Source: Malaciobacter mytili LMG 24559 | Lineage (GTDB): Bacteria > Campylobacterota > Campylobacteria > Campylobacterales > Arcobacteraceae | NCBI RefSeq assembly: GCF_003346775.1 | Contig: NZ_CP031219.1 | Coordinates: 558,001-622,000, forward strand | Length of the DNA: 64,000 bases | Reading direction: 5' to 3' | In this document: positions 8,205 through 17,984 of the stretch, piece by piece | Position numbering within the stretch: position 1 is the stretch's first letter | Layout of the letters: each line of letters opens with the position of its first letter | The notes under the pieces: generated by a model | Seen by the model: only the letters and a program-made list of their open reading frames with translations | The model's database searches: none | Told to the model about the DNA's origin: nothing | Made by a program: the position numbers and the translations under genes

Positions 8205-9758
8205 ATGGATAAAAATAGAATTATAGTATTTGATACTACATTAAGAGATGGAGAACAAAGTCCAGGCTGTTCAATGAACACTGAAGAGAAAATCAAAGTT
8301 GCTAAGCAGTTAGAAAAATTAGGAGTTGATGTTATTGAAGCAGGATTTGCAGCAGCTAGTCCAGGGGATTTTGATGCTGTAAGTAGAATTGCTGAGCAAA
8401 TTGAAAAATCATCAATTTGTTCATTAAGTAGAGCAGTTGAAAATGATATTAAACAAGCTGGATTAGCAGTTCAAAGAGCTAAAATGCATAGAATTCACAC
8501 TTTTATTGCAACAAGTCCTATTCATATGAAATATAAATTAAAGATGAGTGAAGAAGAGGTAATAAAAAGAGCAATTCATGCAGTAGAGTATGCAAAAACT
8601 TTTGTTGATGATGTTGAGTTTTCTTTAGAAGATGCAGGAAGAAGTGAAATTTCTTTTATGAAAGAAGTTATGGATGCAGTAATTAGTGCAGGTGCTAGAA
8701 CTATTAACTTACCAGATACAGTTGGATACAGATTACCAACAGAATTAGGTGCAATGGTAAAAGAATTAAGTGATTTTGCTGGAAATAGAGCAATTATTTC
8801 TGTACATAATCATAATGACTTAGGATTAGCAACAGCAAATACTTTAGCAGCAGTAGCAAATGGAGCTAGACAAATTGAAGTAACAATCAATGGTTTAGGT
8901 GAAAGAGCTGGTAACTCTGCTTTAGAAGAAGCTGTAATGGCTATAAAAACAAGACGTGATGCTTTTGGAGATTTATATACAAATATAAATACAAAAGAGA
9001 TTTATGCTACTTCTAGATTAGTTGCAACTATTACAGGAGTTGAACCACAACAAAATAAAGCAATTGTAGGTAAAAATGCATTTTCACATGAAAGTGGAAT
9101 TCACCAAGATGGTGTATTAAAACATCAAGAAACATATGAAATTATGAAACCTGAAGATGTTGGTGTAATTAAAGATTCAACATTAATTTTAGGAAAACAT
9201 AGTGGAAGAGCAGCTTTTAGAGATAAAATAAATCAATTAGGTTTTGATAATGTAAGCGATGAAGAATTAAACTCTTCTTTTGAAAAATTTAAAATTTTAG
9301 CTGATAAGAAAAAAGAAGTAACAGATGATGATGTAAGAATGTTAATTACAGATGAGTCTTTAAATCAAGATAAAATCTATGAATTAGTAGGATTACAAAT
9401 TTCTGATTGTTCTAATGGAGTTCCAACTGCGGCAGTTAGTATAAAATATAATGATGAAATTTTAACAGATGCAAATATTGGTAATGGAACAATGGATGCA
9501 ATTTTTAAAACAATTGATAGACTTACAGGATATAATGGGGAGTTACAAAATTATAATGTAACTTCAGTAACAGAGGGTAAAGATGCCCTTGCAAAAGTTA
9601 CAACAAGAGTAGTTTTTGATGAAACTTCACCATCTTTTGTAGGACATGGTTTAAGTGTTGATACTATGCTTGCAACTGCAAATGCATATGTAAGTGCATT
9701 AAACTCTTATCTTTCTCAAAAACAAAGACTATTAAAAAATAAAGAACACCAAGTATAA
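8205..9758 (+). CDS. leuA: 2-isopropylmalate synthase LeuA
   Basis: Condenses acetyl-CoA with 2-oxoisovalerate, the first committed step of leucine synthesis. The catalytic N-terminal barrel begins with [12 protein letters not shown] (residues 10-21) and holds the metal-binding HxH-ND motif ([10 protein letters not shown]). The C-terminal third (about 390-517) is the regulatory domain that binds leucine in this family. I start at ATG 8205 because AAGGG lies about eight bases upstream and the product then begins [12 protein letters not shown] as is usual. An upstream ATG at 8181 would add eight residues without a good ribosome site. The length (517) is normal. It is preceded by the leader peptide and consensus promoter described separately, and leuB, leuC and leuD are not in the window. 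Confidence 0.96.
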   Translation: MDKNRIIVFDTTLRDGEQSPGCSMNTEEKIKVAKQLEKLGVDVIEAGFAAASPGDFDAVSRIAEQIEKSSICSLSRAVENDIKQAGLAVQRAKMHRIHTFIATSPIHMKYKLKMSEEEVIKRAIHAVEYAKTFVDDVEFSLEDAGRSEISFMKEVMDAVISAGARTINLPDTVGYRLPTELGAMVKELSDFAGNRAIISVHNHNDLGLATANTLAAVANGARQIEVTINGLGERAGNSALEEAVMAIKTRRDAFGDLYTNINTKEIYATSRLVATITGVEPQQNKAIVGKNAFSHESGIHQDGVLKHQETYEIMKPEDVGVIKDSTLILGKHSGRAAFRDKINQLGFDNVSDEELNSSFEKFKILADKKKEVTDDDVRMLITDESLNQDKIYELVGLQISDCSNGVPTAAVSIKYNDEILTDANIGNGTMDAIFKTIDRLTGYNGELQNYNVTSVTEGKDALAKVTTRVVFDETSPSFVGHGLSVDTMLATANAYVSALNSYLSQKQRLLKNKEHQV

Positions 9759-9779
9759 AGCAGTTTTTACTGCTTTATA
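9754..9779 (+). terminator. Hairpin overlapping leuA stop codon
   Basis: A ten-pair inverted repeat (9754-9763 with 9770-9779, loop TTTTTA) includes the leuA stop codon. The downstream bases are A-rich rather than T-rich on the plus strand, so it is a weak terminator candidate. Confidence 0.4.
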
Positions 9780-9906
9780 ATAAAAAAATCTTTCTAAAAA
9801 TAACTCAAATATGTCATTTTTTCAGCAAATAATTTGAATAATAATATTAAAATACATTTAAACTTTAGAACTAAATTCTAATAAAGGTAGGAGAAAAAAA
9901 GGGCAT

Positions 9907-11931
9907 ATGACACAATTTAATTTCTTTTTAAAGCTTTTGAGAGAGTCTTTTCGAGATTTACTTCCAATTATAGTAGTAATTTTATTCTTTCAACTAGCAA
10001 TTATTCAAACAGTTCCTGAGAACTGGCTTTCAACAGCAATTGGATTAACAATTGTAGGTGTGGGGCTTGCAATATTTTTGCAAGGTTTAGAAATAGGGAT
10101 TTTTCCTGTGGGAGAGGGATTAGCCCGAGAGTTTGCTAAAAATGGAACCTTTATTTGGATTTTAATTTTTGGCTTTTTAATAGGTTTTGGTACTACAATT
10201 GCTGAACCAGCACTTGCAGTTATTGCCGATAAAGCAGCTTCTATTTCTAGTGGAAGAATAGATGCTACAATGCTTAGACTTGTTGTTGCGGGTTCTGTTG
10301 GCTTTGCTATTTTATTAGGTGTATATAGAATTATAAAAGGTCACCCAATACACTTTTATATAATTGCTGGTTATATTTTAGTTGTAGGTGTTACATTTTT
10401 TGCTCCAAAAGAGATAATAGGTTTAGCTTATGACTTAGGAGGAGTTACTACTTCAACTGTAACAGTTCCTTTAGTTGCTGCACTTGGAATTGGTCTTGCA
10501 ACTTCAATAAAAGGAAGAAATCCTGTTATTGATGGTTTTGGTCTTATCGCTTTTGCTTCTTTAACTCCTATGATTTTTGTACAAATATATGGTATTGCAG
10601 TTTATAACTTAGTTGATGCAAAACAAGTTAGCGAAGTAGTAGTTCATGCAACTGTATCAAATGTAGTTACAATTACTCCTTTTTCTATTCTTTCTGGAAT
10701 TATTGCTGTTACAAAAGATGTTTTACCAATTTTAGTAATTATTTTATTTTTTCAATATATTGTATTAAAAAAGAAAATTAATAATTTAAAAACAGTATTT
10801 TTAGGTTTTGCTTTAGTAATTATTGGATTGTATGCATTTATTCTTGGGTTAGAAATGGGGCTTTTCTCTCTTGGTGAGACAATGGCCTATCAATTAACAA
10901 AAGGTAACTCTGTACTTGTAATTTATGCTTTTTCTTTTGCAATAGGATTTTCAACTACAATGGCAGAACCAGCTCTTATGGCTATTGCTAAAAAAGCAAA
11001 AGAGATAAGTGATGGAAAAATCAATGATTTTGCATTAAGATTATTTGTAGCACTTGGAGTTGCTATTGGTATTGCATTAGGTGCTTTTAGAATAGTTGAT
11101 GGTGGACATATTCACTACTATATTATTGTGGGATATATAGTGGTTATTATACTAACTTTTTTAGCTCCTAGATATATAATTCCAATTGCATATGATAGTG
11201 GAGGAGTTACTACATCAACAGTTACTGTTCCTTTAGTAGCAGCACTTGGAATTGGACTTGCAACTAATATTGAAGGAAGAAGTGCTTTAATTGATGGTTT
11301 TGGACTTATTGCCTTTGCTTCTCTTTTTCCAATGATTACAGTGATGCTTTATGGTATTATAATTGAAAAACTTGGAGTTAAATCAGATACTGAAATTGAA
11401 GCTGCTAATATCTTAAAAGATGCTCTTGTTGATGCAGAAAATATGGATTTAGCAACTGTAAATATTGATGGAGGAAATAGAAGACACTCTTTACCTATGG
11501 ATTTTAGTGCAGTTGTTATTATTGTTCCTGCTGATAAAAAAATTGATGCAATTGAAGCTGCAAGTAAAGCAGGTGCAAGTGGAGTAACTGTTTTAAAAGC
11601 AGATGGTATAGGCTTAGAAGGTATTGGGAATTTTTATAGAACTTCTTTTGAGGCAAATGATGTATTGCTTCTTTTCTTACTTCCTAGTGGAATGGTAAAT
11701 AAAGTTATTAAATCAATAATTCATACACTTCATATTACAACAACAGGAAAAGGTGTCGCTTTTGCATTTCCTTTAAGTCATATGAAAGGGATTAGCTTAA
11801 ATAGACATGATATTTTCACATATAGAAAAGATCATAAAAACCCTGAAAATAATTTAAAAAGTCAAGAAGATGAAGATAAATTTAATCAAGAATTAGAAAG
11901 AGAATTAAATGATACAAGTAACAACTCTTGA
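9907..11931 (+). CDS. Duplicated DUF1538 membrane protein with C-terminal PII-like domain
   Basis: A polytopic membrane protein made of two homologous halves. Each half contains the block GGVTTSTVTVPLVAALGIG followed by an IDGFGLIAFASL segment, and each has about six hydrophobic helices (about 1-235 and 265-480). The last 150 residues are soluble and resemble a PII-like or GlnB-type domain (DAIEAASKAGASGVTVL). DUF1538 proteins have been reported as paired cation/proton antiporters in at least one halophile (UmpAB, from memory). Here both copies are fused in one chain with a probable regulatory domain. AGGAG lies about 15 bases before ATG 9907. The 3' end overlaps the thioredoxin-like gene by 23 bp, indicating co-expression. 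Confidence 0.8.
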   Translation: MTQFNFFLKLLRESFRDLLPIIVVILFFQLAIIQTVPENWLSTAIGLTIVGVGLAIFLQGLEIGIFPVGEGLAREFAKNGTFIWILIFGFLIGFGTTIAEPALAVIADKAASISSGRIDATMLRLVVAGSVGFAILLGVYRIIKGHPIHFYIIAGYILVVGVTFFAPKEIIGLAYDLGGVTTSTVTVPLVAALGIGLATSIKGRNPVIDGFGLIAFASLTPMIFVQIYGIAVYNLVDAKQVSEVVVHATVSNVVTITPFSILSGIIAVTKDVLPILVIILFFQYIVLKKKINNLKTVFLGFALVIIGLYAFILGLEMGLFSLGETMAYQLTKGNSVLVIYAFSFAIGFSTTMAEPALMAIAKKAKEISDGKINDFALRLFVALGVAIGIALGAFRIVDGGHIHYYIIVGYIVVIILTFLAPRYIIPIAYDSGGVTTSTVTVPLVAALGIGLATNIEGRSALIDGFGLIAFASLFPMITVMLYGIIIEKLGVKSDTEIEAANILKDALVDAENMDLATVNIDGGNRRHSLPMDFSAVVIIVPADKKIDAIEAASKAGASGVTVLKADGIGLEGIGNFYRTSFEANDVLLLFLLPSGMVNKVIKSIIHTLHITTTGKGVAFAFPLSHMKGISLNRHDIFTYRKDHKNPENNLKSQEDEDKFNQELERELNDTSNNS

Positions 11932-12235
11932 TTTTATAACTTCAAAGATTAATACAGGTGAGCCTGTATTAATCTATTTTAGTGGCGAAATGTGCTCTGT
12001 TTGCAATGTTTTAAAACCAAAAATTCAAGAAGAAATATCTAAAAAATTTCCTAAAATAGAGCAATTTGAAGTAAAAGCAGATTTGTATAAACAAATAGCA
12101 AGCCATTTTACGGTATTTTCTATTCCAACAATATTGGTCTTTTTTGATAAAAAAGAGTTTAAAAGAGTAGGAAGAAATATTAGTATTTCTTTATTTATGC
12201 AAGAGTTAGAAAGACCATATAACCTATTTATTTAA
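11909..12235 (+). CDS. Thioredoxin-family protein
   Basis: A 108-residue protein with a thioredoxin fold: active-site CSVC (C29 and C32) after the strand VLIYFSG, and the cis-proline loop SIPTILVF near residue 73. There is no signal peptide, so it should act in the cytoplasm as a disulfide reductase or peroxide-pathway donor. The CSVC dipeptide differs from the CGPC of classical thioredoxin, so its redox potential and partners probably differ. It overlaps the DUF1538 gene by 23 bp and is followed after 13 bp by the haem-protein gene, suggesting a shared transcript. Confidence 0.88.
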   Translation: MIQVTTLDFITSKINTGEPVLIYFSGEMCSVCNVLKPKIQEEISKKFPKIEQFEVKADLYKQIASHFTVFSIPTILVFFDKKEFKRVGRNISISLFMQELERPYNLFI

Positions 12236-12248
12236 AGAAGAGTTTTAA

Positions 12249-12668
12249 ATGAAAAGAACTTTATTAATCTTTTTAATAGTATTTGTAGTAATGCAATTTA
12301 TTAGGCCAACACAACAAAATGCAAAAACAACTAAAGAGTTGGAACTAGTAGCATCTTCTGAAGTTATGCAAATCTTTCAAACTTCTTGTTATGATTGCCA
12401 CTCAAATAGCACTACTTGGCCTTGGTATTCTCAAGTAGCACCATTTTCATGGGTTATTGCTTCCCATGTGGAAAATGGAAGAACAGCATTAAACTTTTCT
12501 ACTTGGCAAGAATATCCTAAAGAAAAACAAGAAGAAAAACTAAAATCAATTTATAAAAAAATATATGCTTCTATGCCTTTAGAAAGTTATACGGCTTTTC
12601 ATAAAGAAGCACAATTAACAAAAGAACAAAGAGAATTTATTAGAGAATGGACAGGAGTGAGAAAATAA
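12249..12668 (+). CDS. Membrane-anchored haem-binding domain protein (c-type haem motif)
   Basis: A 139-residue protein with an uncleaved hydrophobic N-terminus (about 4-18) and one CxxCH haem attachment motif (SCYDCHS; C47, C50, H51). The sequence after it, with paired Trp residues (TTWPWYS) and an alternating helical region, matches the haem-binding domain family found in many Bacteroidetes and Campylobacterota genomes. It should be anchored on the periplasmic side with haem attached by the cytochrome c maturation system. The electron partner is unknown. AGAG lies before ATG 12249, and the gene ends one base before the TTG start of the mutS-like gene. Confidence 0.85.
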   Translation: MKRTLLIFLIVFVVMQFIRPTQQNAKTTKELELVASSEVMQIFQTSCYDCHSNSTTWPWYSQVAPFSWVIASHVENGRTALNFSTWQEYPKEKQEEKLKSIYKKIYASMPLESYTAFHKEAQLTKEQREFIREWTGVRK

Positions 12669-12669
12669 A

Positions 12670-15627
12670 TTGAGACAAGAAGTTCAAGAGTTATTAGACG
12701 ATAAAAAAACTTTACTTACAAAAACTTATTTTAAACTTCAAAAATTATTTGAAAAAAAATATGGTAAAAATACCCTTGTGCTTATGGAAATAGGGACTTT
12801 TTTTGAAGTTTATGAAGTAAATAATGAAACTGAACAAATAGGTAAAGCAAAAGAAATTGCAGAATTATTAAATATTCAATTAACTAGAAAAAATAAATCA
12901 ATTTTAGAAAATTCACAAGAAAATCCTATTATGGCAGGTGTTCCTGCTATCTCTTTTGATAAACATCTTTCAAGAATTATTAGTGAGCAAAAATATACAG
13001 TTGTAATAATTAGACAAAAAGGTATACCTCCAAAAGTTTCTAGGTATTTAGATACTGTTATTAGTCCTGGAACAAACTTTGATTTTGTAGTTGATCAAGA
13101 TGAAAATAATATAACTTCATTAATTGTTGATCAAGTAAAAGGTATTTATTTAATTGGATATAGTGCTATTGATGTAACAACAGGAAAGTGTTATTATAAT
13201 GAAATTCATGGGACAAGCGAAGATAAATTTTATGCATTAGATGAAGTATTTAATTATATGAATATGCATAAAACAAATGAAGTTGTAGTAACTTTTGCAG
13301 ATAAAAATATAAATCAAAAAGAGTTTATTGATTATTTAGAGTTAAATTTAAAAACTTTTCATATTGGAACTTTTAGACCAAAAATAAATTATCAAAATGA
13401 ACTTTTTAAAAATGTATTTAATATTCAATCTTTACTTACTTCAATAGAACATCTTGATATGGAAAGAGTACCTTTATGTAGCGAATCACTTGCTATTTTA
13501 ATTGACTTTGTAATAGGTCATGATTCAAATATTGTTCAAAAATTATCTCCTCCAATAAAATTAGATATTTCAAAATATATATATCTAGGCAATAATGCTC
13601 TTGAACAATTAAATATAATAGAAACTTCTCATAATCCAAGTTTAATAAAGCTTATTAATAATACTTCAACTGCAATGGGAAAAAGACTTTTAAAAGAAAG
13701 ACTTACTCATCCTGTAAAAGATAGTAAAGAGTTATTAAGAAGATATGCTTTATCAAAAGAGTTATATGATTATCACACTCCAATAGAAAATGAATTAGCA
13801 AATATTTATGATATAGAAAGACTTACAAGAAGAATAAAACTTACAAGATTACATCCTTTTGAATTAAACTATTTATATGATTCTTTATTAAGTATTAAAG
13901 AGGTTGTAAAATTTATGGAAAACTATAAGTTTTTTACACCTCCTTGTAGCTCTGAAGAGTTACAACTTTTTATTGATTCTATAGATTCTACTTTTGATTT
14001 AAATGTTTCTGGTAGATATATGTTAAAAGATGTGGAAGCAAATATGGTTTGTGAGGGGATAAATGTTCAAATTGATGAATTAAATAAAGAAAATGAAATA
14101 CTTTATTCTAAACTTGAACGATTAAAAGCACATATTTTAACTTATTTAAAAAGTGATGATGAAAATCAAGTAAGTATAAATAGGCTTGATAAAGAAGGAT
14201 TTTATTTAGGTATTACAAAAAATAGATTTAATTTAATAAAAGATGAGTTATTAAATTCTCATATAATTATTGATGATGAATTATTACTTGTAAAGGATTT
14301 TAGTTTTAAAGTACAAACAACAAATGTAAAAATTTCTTGTTGCTTAACAGAGAGTGTATCTGATAAATACGTACATAACTTAAGAAAGATTATAGAATTA
14401 AATAAACTTGTATTTAAAGAAAAACTTATAGAATTTGAAAAGAAATTTGCTTTTCTTTTAGAAGAACTTGTACAATTTATTGCTGAAATTGACTTAACGG
14501 TATCAAATATAAAAACAGCAAAAAAATATAATTATACTTGCCCTAAAATAGTAAAAACAAAAGATGATGAAAACTTTTTAGAACTAATTGAGCTTAGACA
14601 TCCAATAATTGAAGCAAATGAAGAACAAGGTATATATGTTCCAAATGATGTGATTTTAGGACAATTGACTTATGCTTCAAAAGAGTATAAAAATAATGTA
14701 ATTATAAAAAATTCAAATCCTTTAAATATTACTGATAATAAGATGAATGGAGTTTTACTTTATGGTATTAACTCTTCTGGAAAATCTTCTTTAATGAAAT
14801 CAATAGGAATTGCAGTTATTTTAGCCCAAGCAGGATTTTATGTGCCTTGTAAATCTATGAGATTTTCTATTTTTGATGCAGTTTATACTAGAATTAGTGG
14901 AGCTGATAATATTGCAAAAGGGCTTTCATCTTTTGCAGTAGAAATGCTTGAACTTAAAAATATTTTTAATCGTGCCACTAAAAAATCTTTAATCTTAGGG
15001 GATGAGATTTCTCATAGTACAGAGACTTTAAGTGGATTAAGTATAGTTGCAAGTGCTATTTTAAAACTTGCAAAATTAGAATCAATTTTTGTATTTGCTA
15101 CACATTTACATCAACTTCCAGAAATTAAAGAGATAGAAGAATTAAGAAATATTATCTCTTTACATCTTTCTGTTATGTATGAAGATAAAGAAGACAAGCT
15201 TATCTTTGATAGAAAATTAGCTTATGGAAGTGGTTCTTCTATGTATGGCTTAGAGTATGCAAGATCTCTTCATATGGATAAAGAGTTTTTAAATGTGGCA
15301 AATGATATTAGAAAAAGATTATCTGATGATTATACTAAAGTTGAAAGATTAACTCAAAGAAAAACTTCTAAATATAATAAAGATGTTTATGCTAGTTCTT
15401 GTGTAATTTGTGGTAAAGCTTGTGATGATGTTCATCATATAAAAGAACAAGCAAGGGCAAATAAAGATGGCTTTATAGGTCATATAAATGCAAATCATAA
15501 ATATAATCTTATTCCTTTATGCAAAGAACATCATAAATTAGTACATGAGGGTAAAATAAATATAAATGGGTTTGTTGCAACTTCAAATGGTTTAGAGTTG
15601 CACTATACTATAATAGAAAATAATTAA
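12670..15627 (+). CDS. MutS7-type mismatch-repair ATPase fused to HNH endonuclease
   Basis: A 985-residue MutS homologue. The N-terminal mismatch-recognition domain has the Phe-x-Glu region as GTFFEVYE. The ATPase has Walker A GINSSGKSS (699-707), a Walker B segment LILGDEIS and a signature His in ATHLHQ. Residues 909-985 form a separate HNH nuclease: C911/C914, HH at 922-923, N946 and C951 with HH at 954-955. MutS plus HNH is the architecture of the MutS7 subfamily known from Campylobacterota, giant viruses and octocoral mitochondria, thought to couple mismatch recognition and nicking in one protein without MutL or MutH. The start is TTG 12670, the first possible codon after the upstream stop, with GGAG at 12654-12657. 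Its stop codon overlaps that of a minus-strand small gene. Confidence 0.9.
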   Translation: MRQEVQELLDDKKTLLTKTYFKLQKLFEKKYGKNTLVLMEIGTFFEVYEVNNETEQIGKAKEIAELLNIQLTRKNKSILENSQENPIMAGVPAISFDKHLSRIISEQKYTVVIIRQKGIPPKVSRYLDTVISPGTNFDFVVDQDENNITSLIVDQVKGIYLIGYSAIDVTTGKCYYNEIHGTSEDKFYALDEVFNYMNMHKTNEVVVTFADKNINQKEFIDYLELNLKTFHIGTFRPKINYQNELFKNVFNIQSLLTSIEHLDMERVPLCSESLAILIDFVIGHDSNIVQKLSPPIKLDISKYIYLGNNALEQLNIIETSHNPSLIKLINNTSTAMGKRLLKERLTHPVKDSKELLRRYALSKELYDYHTPIENELANIYDIERLTRRIKLTRLHPFELNYLYDSLLSIKEVVKFMENYKFFTPPCSSEELQLFIDSIDSTFDLNVSGRYMLKDVEANMVCEGINVQIDELNKENEILYSKLERLKAHILTYLKSDDENQVSINRLDKEGFYLGITKNRFNLIKDELLNSHIIIDDELLLVKDFSFKVQTTNVKISCCLTESVSDKYVHNLRKIIELNKLVFKEKLIEFEKKFAFLLEELVQFIAEIDLTVSNIKTAKKYNYTCPKIVKTKDDENFLELIELRHPIIEANEEQGIYVPNDVILGQLTYASKEYKNNVIIKNSNPLNITDNKMNGVLLYGINSSGKSSLMKSIGIAVILAQAGFYVPCKSMRFSIFDAVYTRISGADNIAKGLSSFAVEMLELKNIFNRATKKSLILGDEISHSTETLSGLSIVASAILKLAKLESIFVFATHLHQLPEIKEIEELRNIISLHLSVMYEDKEDKLIFDRKLAYGSGSSMYGLEYARSLHMDKEFLNVANDIRKRLSDDYTKVERLTQRKTSKYNKDVYASSCVICGKACDDVHHIKEQARANKDGFIGHINANHKYNLIPLCKEHHKLVHEGKININGFVATSNGLELHYTIIENN

Positions 15628-15767
15628 CTTTTTTTAAAAAAGTTTCTTATTAATAAAAAAATAAAAAATAAAGCAATAGATAAGTTTAGATAAAAGCCTT
15701 GCATATTCCCTTCATTAAAAAAGGTATATGCTAAAGCTAGAAAAATAAAAGATATTATAAGGCACAT
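15624..15767 (-). CDS. Small two-helix membrane protein, 47 aa, coupled to hisA
   Basis: An unrecognised 47-codon gene that fills the gap between hisA and the mutS-like gene. Its ATG shares one base with the hisA stop (TAATG), a classical arrangement for translational coupling, and its TAA overlaps the opposite-strand mutS stop in a shared TTAA (15624-15627). The product starts [14 protein letters not shown], has a polar turn (FFNEGNMQGFY), a second hydrophobic segment of about 17 residues and a basic tail ending RNFFKKS, which fits a two-helix inner-membrane protein with positive-inside ends. There is no obvious link to histidine synthesis. The fit to both neighbours is the main evidence that it is real. 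Confidence 0.65.
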   Translation of the reverse strand: MCLIISFIFLALAYTFFNEGNMQGFYLNLSIALFFIFLLIRNFFKKS

Positions 15768-16474
15768 TATAAGATTTTAAAAGCCTCTTGTAAATCAATA
15801 GTTCCTTCATAAAAGGCTTTTCCTACTATTACACCAGAAATATTACCATTGTTTTTACAATTTACAATATCAGAAATATCTTTAACTCCTCCACTTGCAA
15901 TAGTTTCAATTCCACTAGCTTGTGCAATAGCTTCTGTAAATTCAACATTTACTCCACATAACATTCCATCTTTACTAATATCTGTACAAATAATAGCTTG
16001 AACACCAGCATTTGCAAACTCGCGTGCAAGATCTGTAGCTTTCATATTTGAAACCTCTGCCCAACCTTCAACAGCTACCATCCCATCTTTTGCATCAATT
16101 CCAACAGCAATTGGGTATTTACTTGCCATCTCTTTTACAAATTGTGGGTCTTTTACTGCAATTGAACCTAAAATTAACCTATCAACACCTAGTTCTACAT
16201 ACATCTTGATAGTCTCTTCATCTCTAATTCCACCACCAAGTTCTATTTTTAAATTACAATTTTCTCTTATTTTTTTTATTTGCTCTAGGTTTGCAGGCTC
16301 TCCTGCAAATGCTCCATTTAAATCAACAATATGAAGCCATTTACTCCCTAATTCTTCAAACTTTTTTGCCACTTGCCAAGGCTCATCTGAGTATATTTTT
16401 GCACTTTCCATAAGTCCTTTACTTAATCTTACAGCTTTCCCATCTTTTAAATCAATCGCTGGTAATATATCCAA
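15767..16474 (-). CDS. hisA: Phosphoribosyl-formimino-AICAR ribotide isomerase HisA
   Basis: Isomerises ProFAR to PRFAR, the fourth step of histidine synthesis. It is a 235-residue beta/alpha barrel with the N-terminal catalytic aspartate D8 in [13 protein letters not shown], the second catalytic aspartate in TDISKDGML, and the paired phosphate-binding Gly loops (GGGIRD and ASGGVKD). The length is normal. It is third in the minus-strand order hisH, epimerase, hisA and is followed with a 1-base overlap by the small membrane-protein gene. Its product feeds the HisH/HisF complex, and hisH is encoded 0.9 kb upstream in the same transcript. Confidence 0.97.
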   Translation of the reverse strand: MDILPAIDLKDGKAVRLSKGLMESAKIYSDEPWQVAKKFEELGSKWLHIVDLNGAFAGEPANLEQIKKIRENCNLKIELGGGIRDEETIKMYVELGVDRLILGSIAVKDPQFVKEMASKYPIAVGIDAKDGMVAVEGWAEVSNMKATDLAREFANAGVQAIICTDISKDGMLCGVNVEFTEAIAQASGIETIASGGVKDISDIVNCKNNGNISGVIVGKAFYEGTIDLQEAFKIL

Positions 16475-16495
16475 AACTTTTCTCCCTTTTATAAA

Positions 16496-17335
16496 TTAAA
16501 CTAGACTATTTACAGTCTCTTGTATATCATTGTATTTAAATTTAAAACCTAAACTTAATAGTTTTTTAGGAACCACATCTTGTCCATCTGTTAAAACTTT
16601 TGCACCTTCACTAAAAATAAGTTTTAAAACAAATTCTGGAACAGGGAAAAAAGTAGGTCTTTTTACTGCTTTTCCTAAGGCTCTTGTAAGGCCTAAATTT
16701 GTAGTTGGTTTTGGAGCAGTTAAATTAAAAGTATCAGCTAAATTATTATCAATTACAAATTTATAAGCATTTAATAAATCATCTATATGAATAAATGAAA
16801 AAGCCTGATTTCCACTTCCAATAACTCCACCAAGTCCTAGTTTAAAAGGTGTAAGCATTTTTGCAAAAGCTCCACCTTTTTTACCCAGTACTATACCAAA
16901 TCTAAAAATAGATACTTTTGTATTTGCTTTTTTAGCTTCTTCTTCCCATCTTTGGCAAAGAGTTGATAAAAAATCATTTGAAAAATTTCCTTTTTCATCA
17001 TAAGTATCTTTATTATCATAAATACCAACAGCAGAAGTTGAAATAAGTAATTCAGGCTTAGTTTCACTATTATTTATAGCTTCAACTATTTTTGAAGTTG
17101 TATCAATTCTACTAGAGTATAGTAATTGTTTATATTCAGGCGTCCATCTACTAATAATATTTGCACCTGCAAGGTTTATTACTATATTACTATTTGCCAT
17201 AAGTTCTTGAAGTTTTTCTTTATTATTTAAAATATCTCTTGAAATAGCAACTACTTTATATCCATATTTTTGAAAAAAAGTTGTAAGTGAAGAACCTACA
17301 AAGCCACTTGCTCCTGTTATTGCTATAGTTTTCAT
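16496..17335 (-). CDS. TIGR01777-type NAD(P)-binding epimerase
   Basis: A 279-residue SDR-superfamily protein of the YfcH/TIGR01777 type. It begins with a Rossmann motif (ITGASGFVGSSL), has NLAGANI and RWTPEYK, which are typical of this subfamily, and carries the C-terminal domain of unknown function (KRPTFFPVPEFVLK, then LLSLGFKFKY). Substrate and physiological role are not established for the family. It sits between hisH and hisA in the same direction with gaps of 10 and 21 bp, so it is almost certainly co-transcribed with them, though no role in histidine synthesis follows from the sequence. Confidence 0.88.
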   Translation of the reverse strand: MKTIAITGASGFVGSSLTTFFQKYGYKVVAISRDILNNKEKLQELMANSNIVINLAGANIISRWTPEYKQLLYSSRIDTTSKIVEAINNSETKPELLISTSAVGIYDNKDTYDEKGNFSNDFLSTLCQRWEEEAKKANTKVSIFRFGIVLGKKGGAFAKMLTPFKLGLGGVIGSGNQAFSFIHIDDLLNAYKFVIDNNLADTFNLTAPKPTTNLGLTRALGKAVKRPTFFPVPEFVLKLIFSEGAKVLTDGQDVVPKKLLSLGFKFKYNDIQETVNSLV

Positions 17336-17345
17336 GGTATCTCCT

Positions 17346-17954
17346 TTATTTTATATTCATAAAATTTTTAAGAATCTTTAAACCATTATCATGGGATTTT
17401 TCAGGATGAGGTTGAAATCCAAAAATATTATCTTTGTTTACCGCACTAGCAAAATCATATCCATAAGTAGTTTTACCAATGATATTTTTTTCATTTGTTA
17501 CTGCATGATAAGAGTGAACAAAGTATAAATAAGGATTTTTTAGTCCTTCAAATAGTTTATGTTCTTTATTTGCTATTGTGTTCCATCCCATATGAGGTAT
17601 TTTAAAATCTTCATGCATTTTTGATTTATCAAATTTTACAACATTACCTTCAATTAAACCTAAGCCTTTTGTTAATCCAAACTCTTCTGAACTTTCAAAT
17701 AAAAGTTGCATACCTAAACAAATACCAATCATTGGTTTTCCTGTTTTTGCAAATCCAAAAATTGCTTCTTTCATTCCTGTTGTATTTAAGTGTTCCATTG
17801 CATCGGCATAGGCACCAACTCCTGGAAGAATTATTCTATCAAAATTTTTTAACTCTTCAGGGTTTTGTACTATTGTAGCTTTTGTATCTAATAGATGACA
17901 AGCATTATAAACACTTGCTAAGTTTCCCATATTGTAATCAATTATTCCAATCAC
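17346..17954 (-). CDS. hisH: Imidazole glycerol phosphate synthase subunit HisH
   Basis: The glutaminase subunit that supplies ammonia to HisF for IGP and AICAR formation. It is a class I glutamine amidotransferase of 202 residues with the nucleophile Cys in GICLGMQLL and the His/Glu pair in FQPHPEKS. The start is GTG 17954, with AGAGGG about seven bases upstream. It heads the minus-strand run hisH, epimerase, hisA, small membrane protein. Immediately upstream (17985-18013) lies a short repeat matching the 3' end of the comF-like gene 2.6 kb away, which suggests hisH once followed comF directly. Confidence 0.96.
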   Translation of the reverse strand: MIGIIDYNMGNLASVYNACHLLDTKATIVQNPEELKNFDRIILPGVGAYADAMEHLNTTGMKEAIFGFAKTGKPMIGICLGMQLLFESSEEFGLTKGLGLIEGNVVKFDKSKMHEDFKIPHMGWNTIANKEHKLFEGLKNPYLYFVHSYHAVTNEKNIIGKTTYGYDFASAVNKDNIFGFQPHPEKSHDNGLKILKNFMNIK

Positions 17955-17984
17955 TTTTATTCCCTCTAAATAAAATTGATTATA

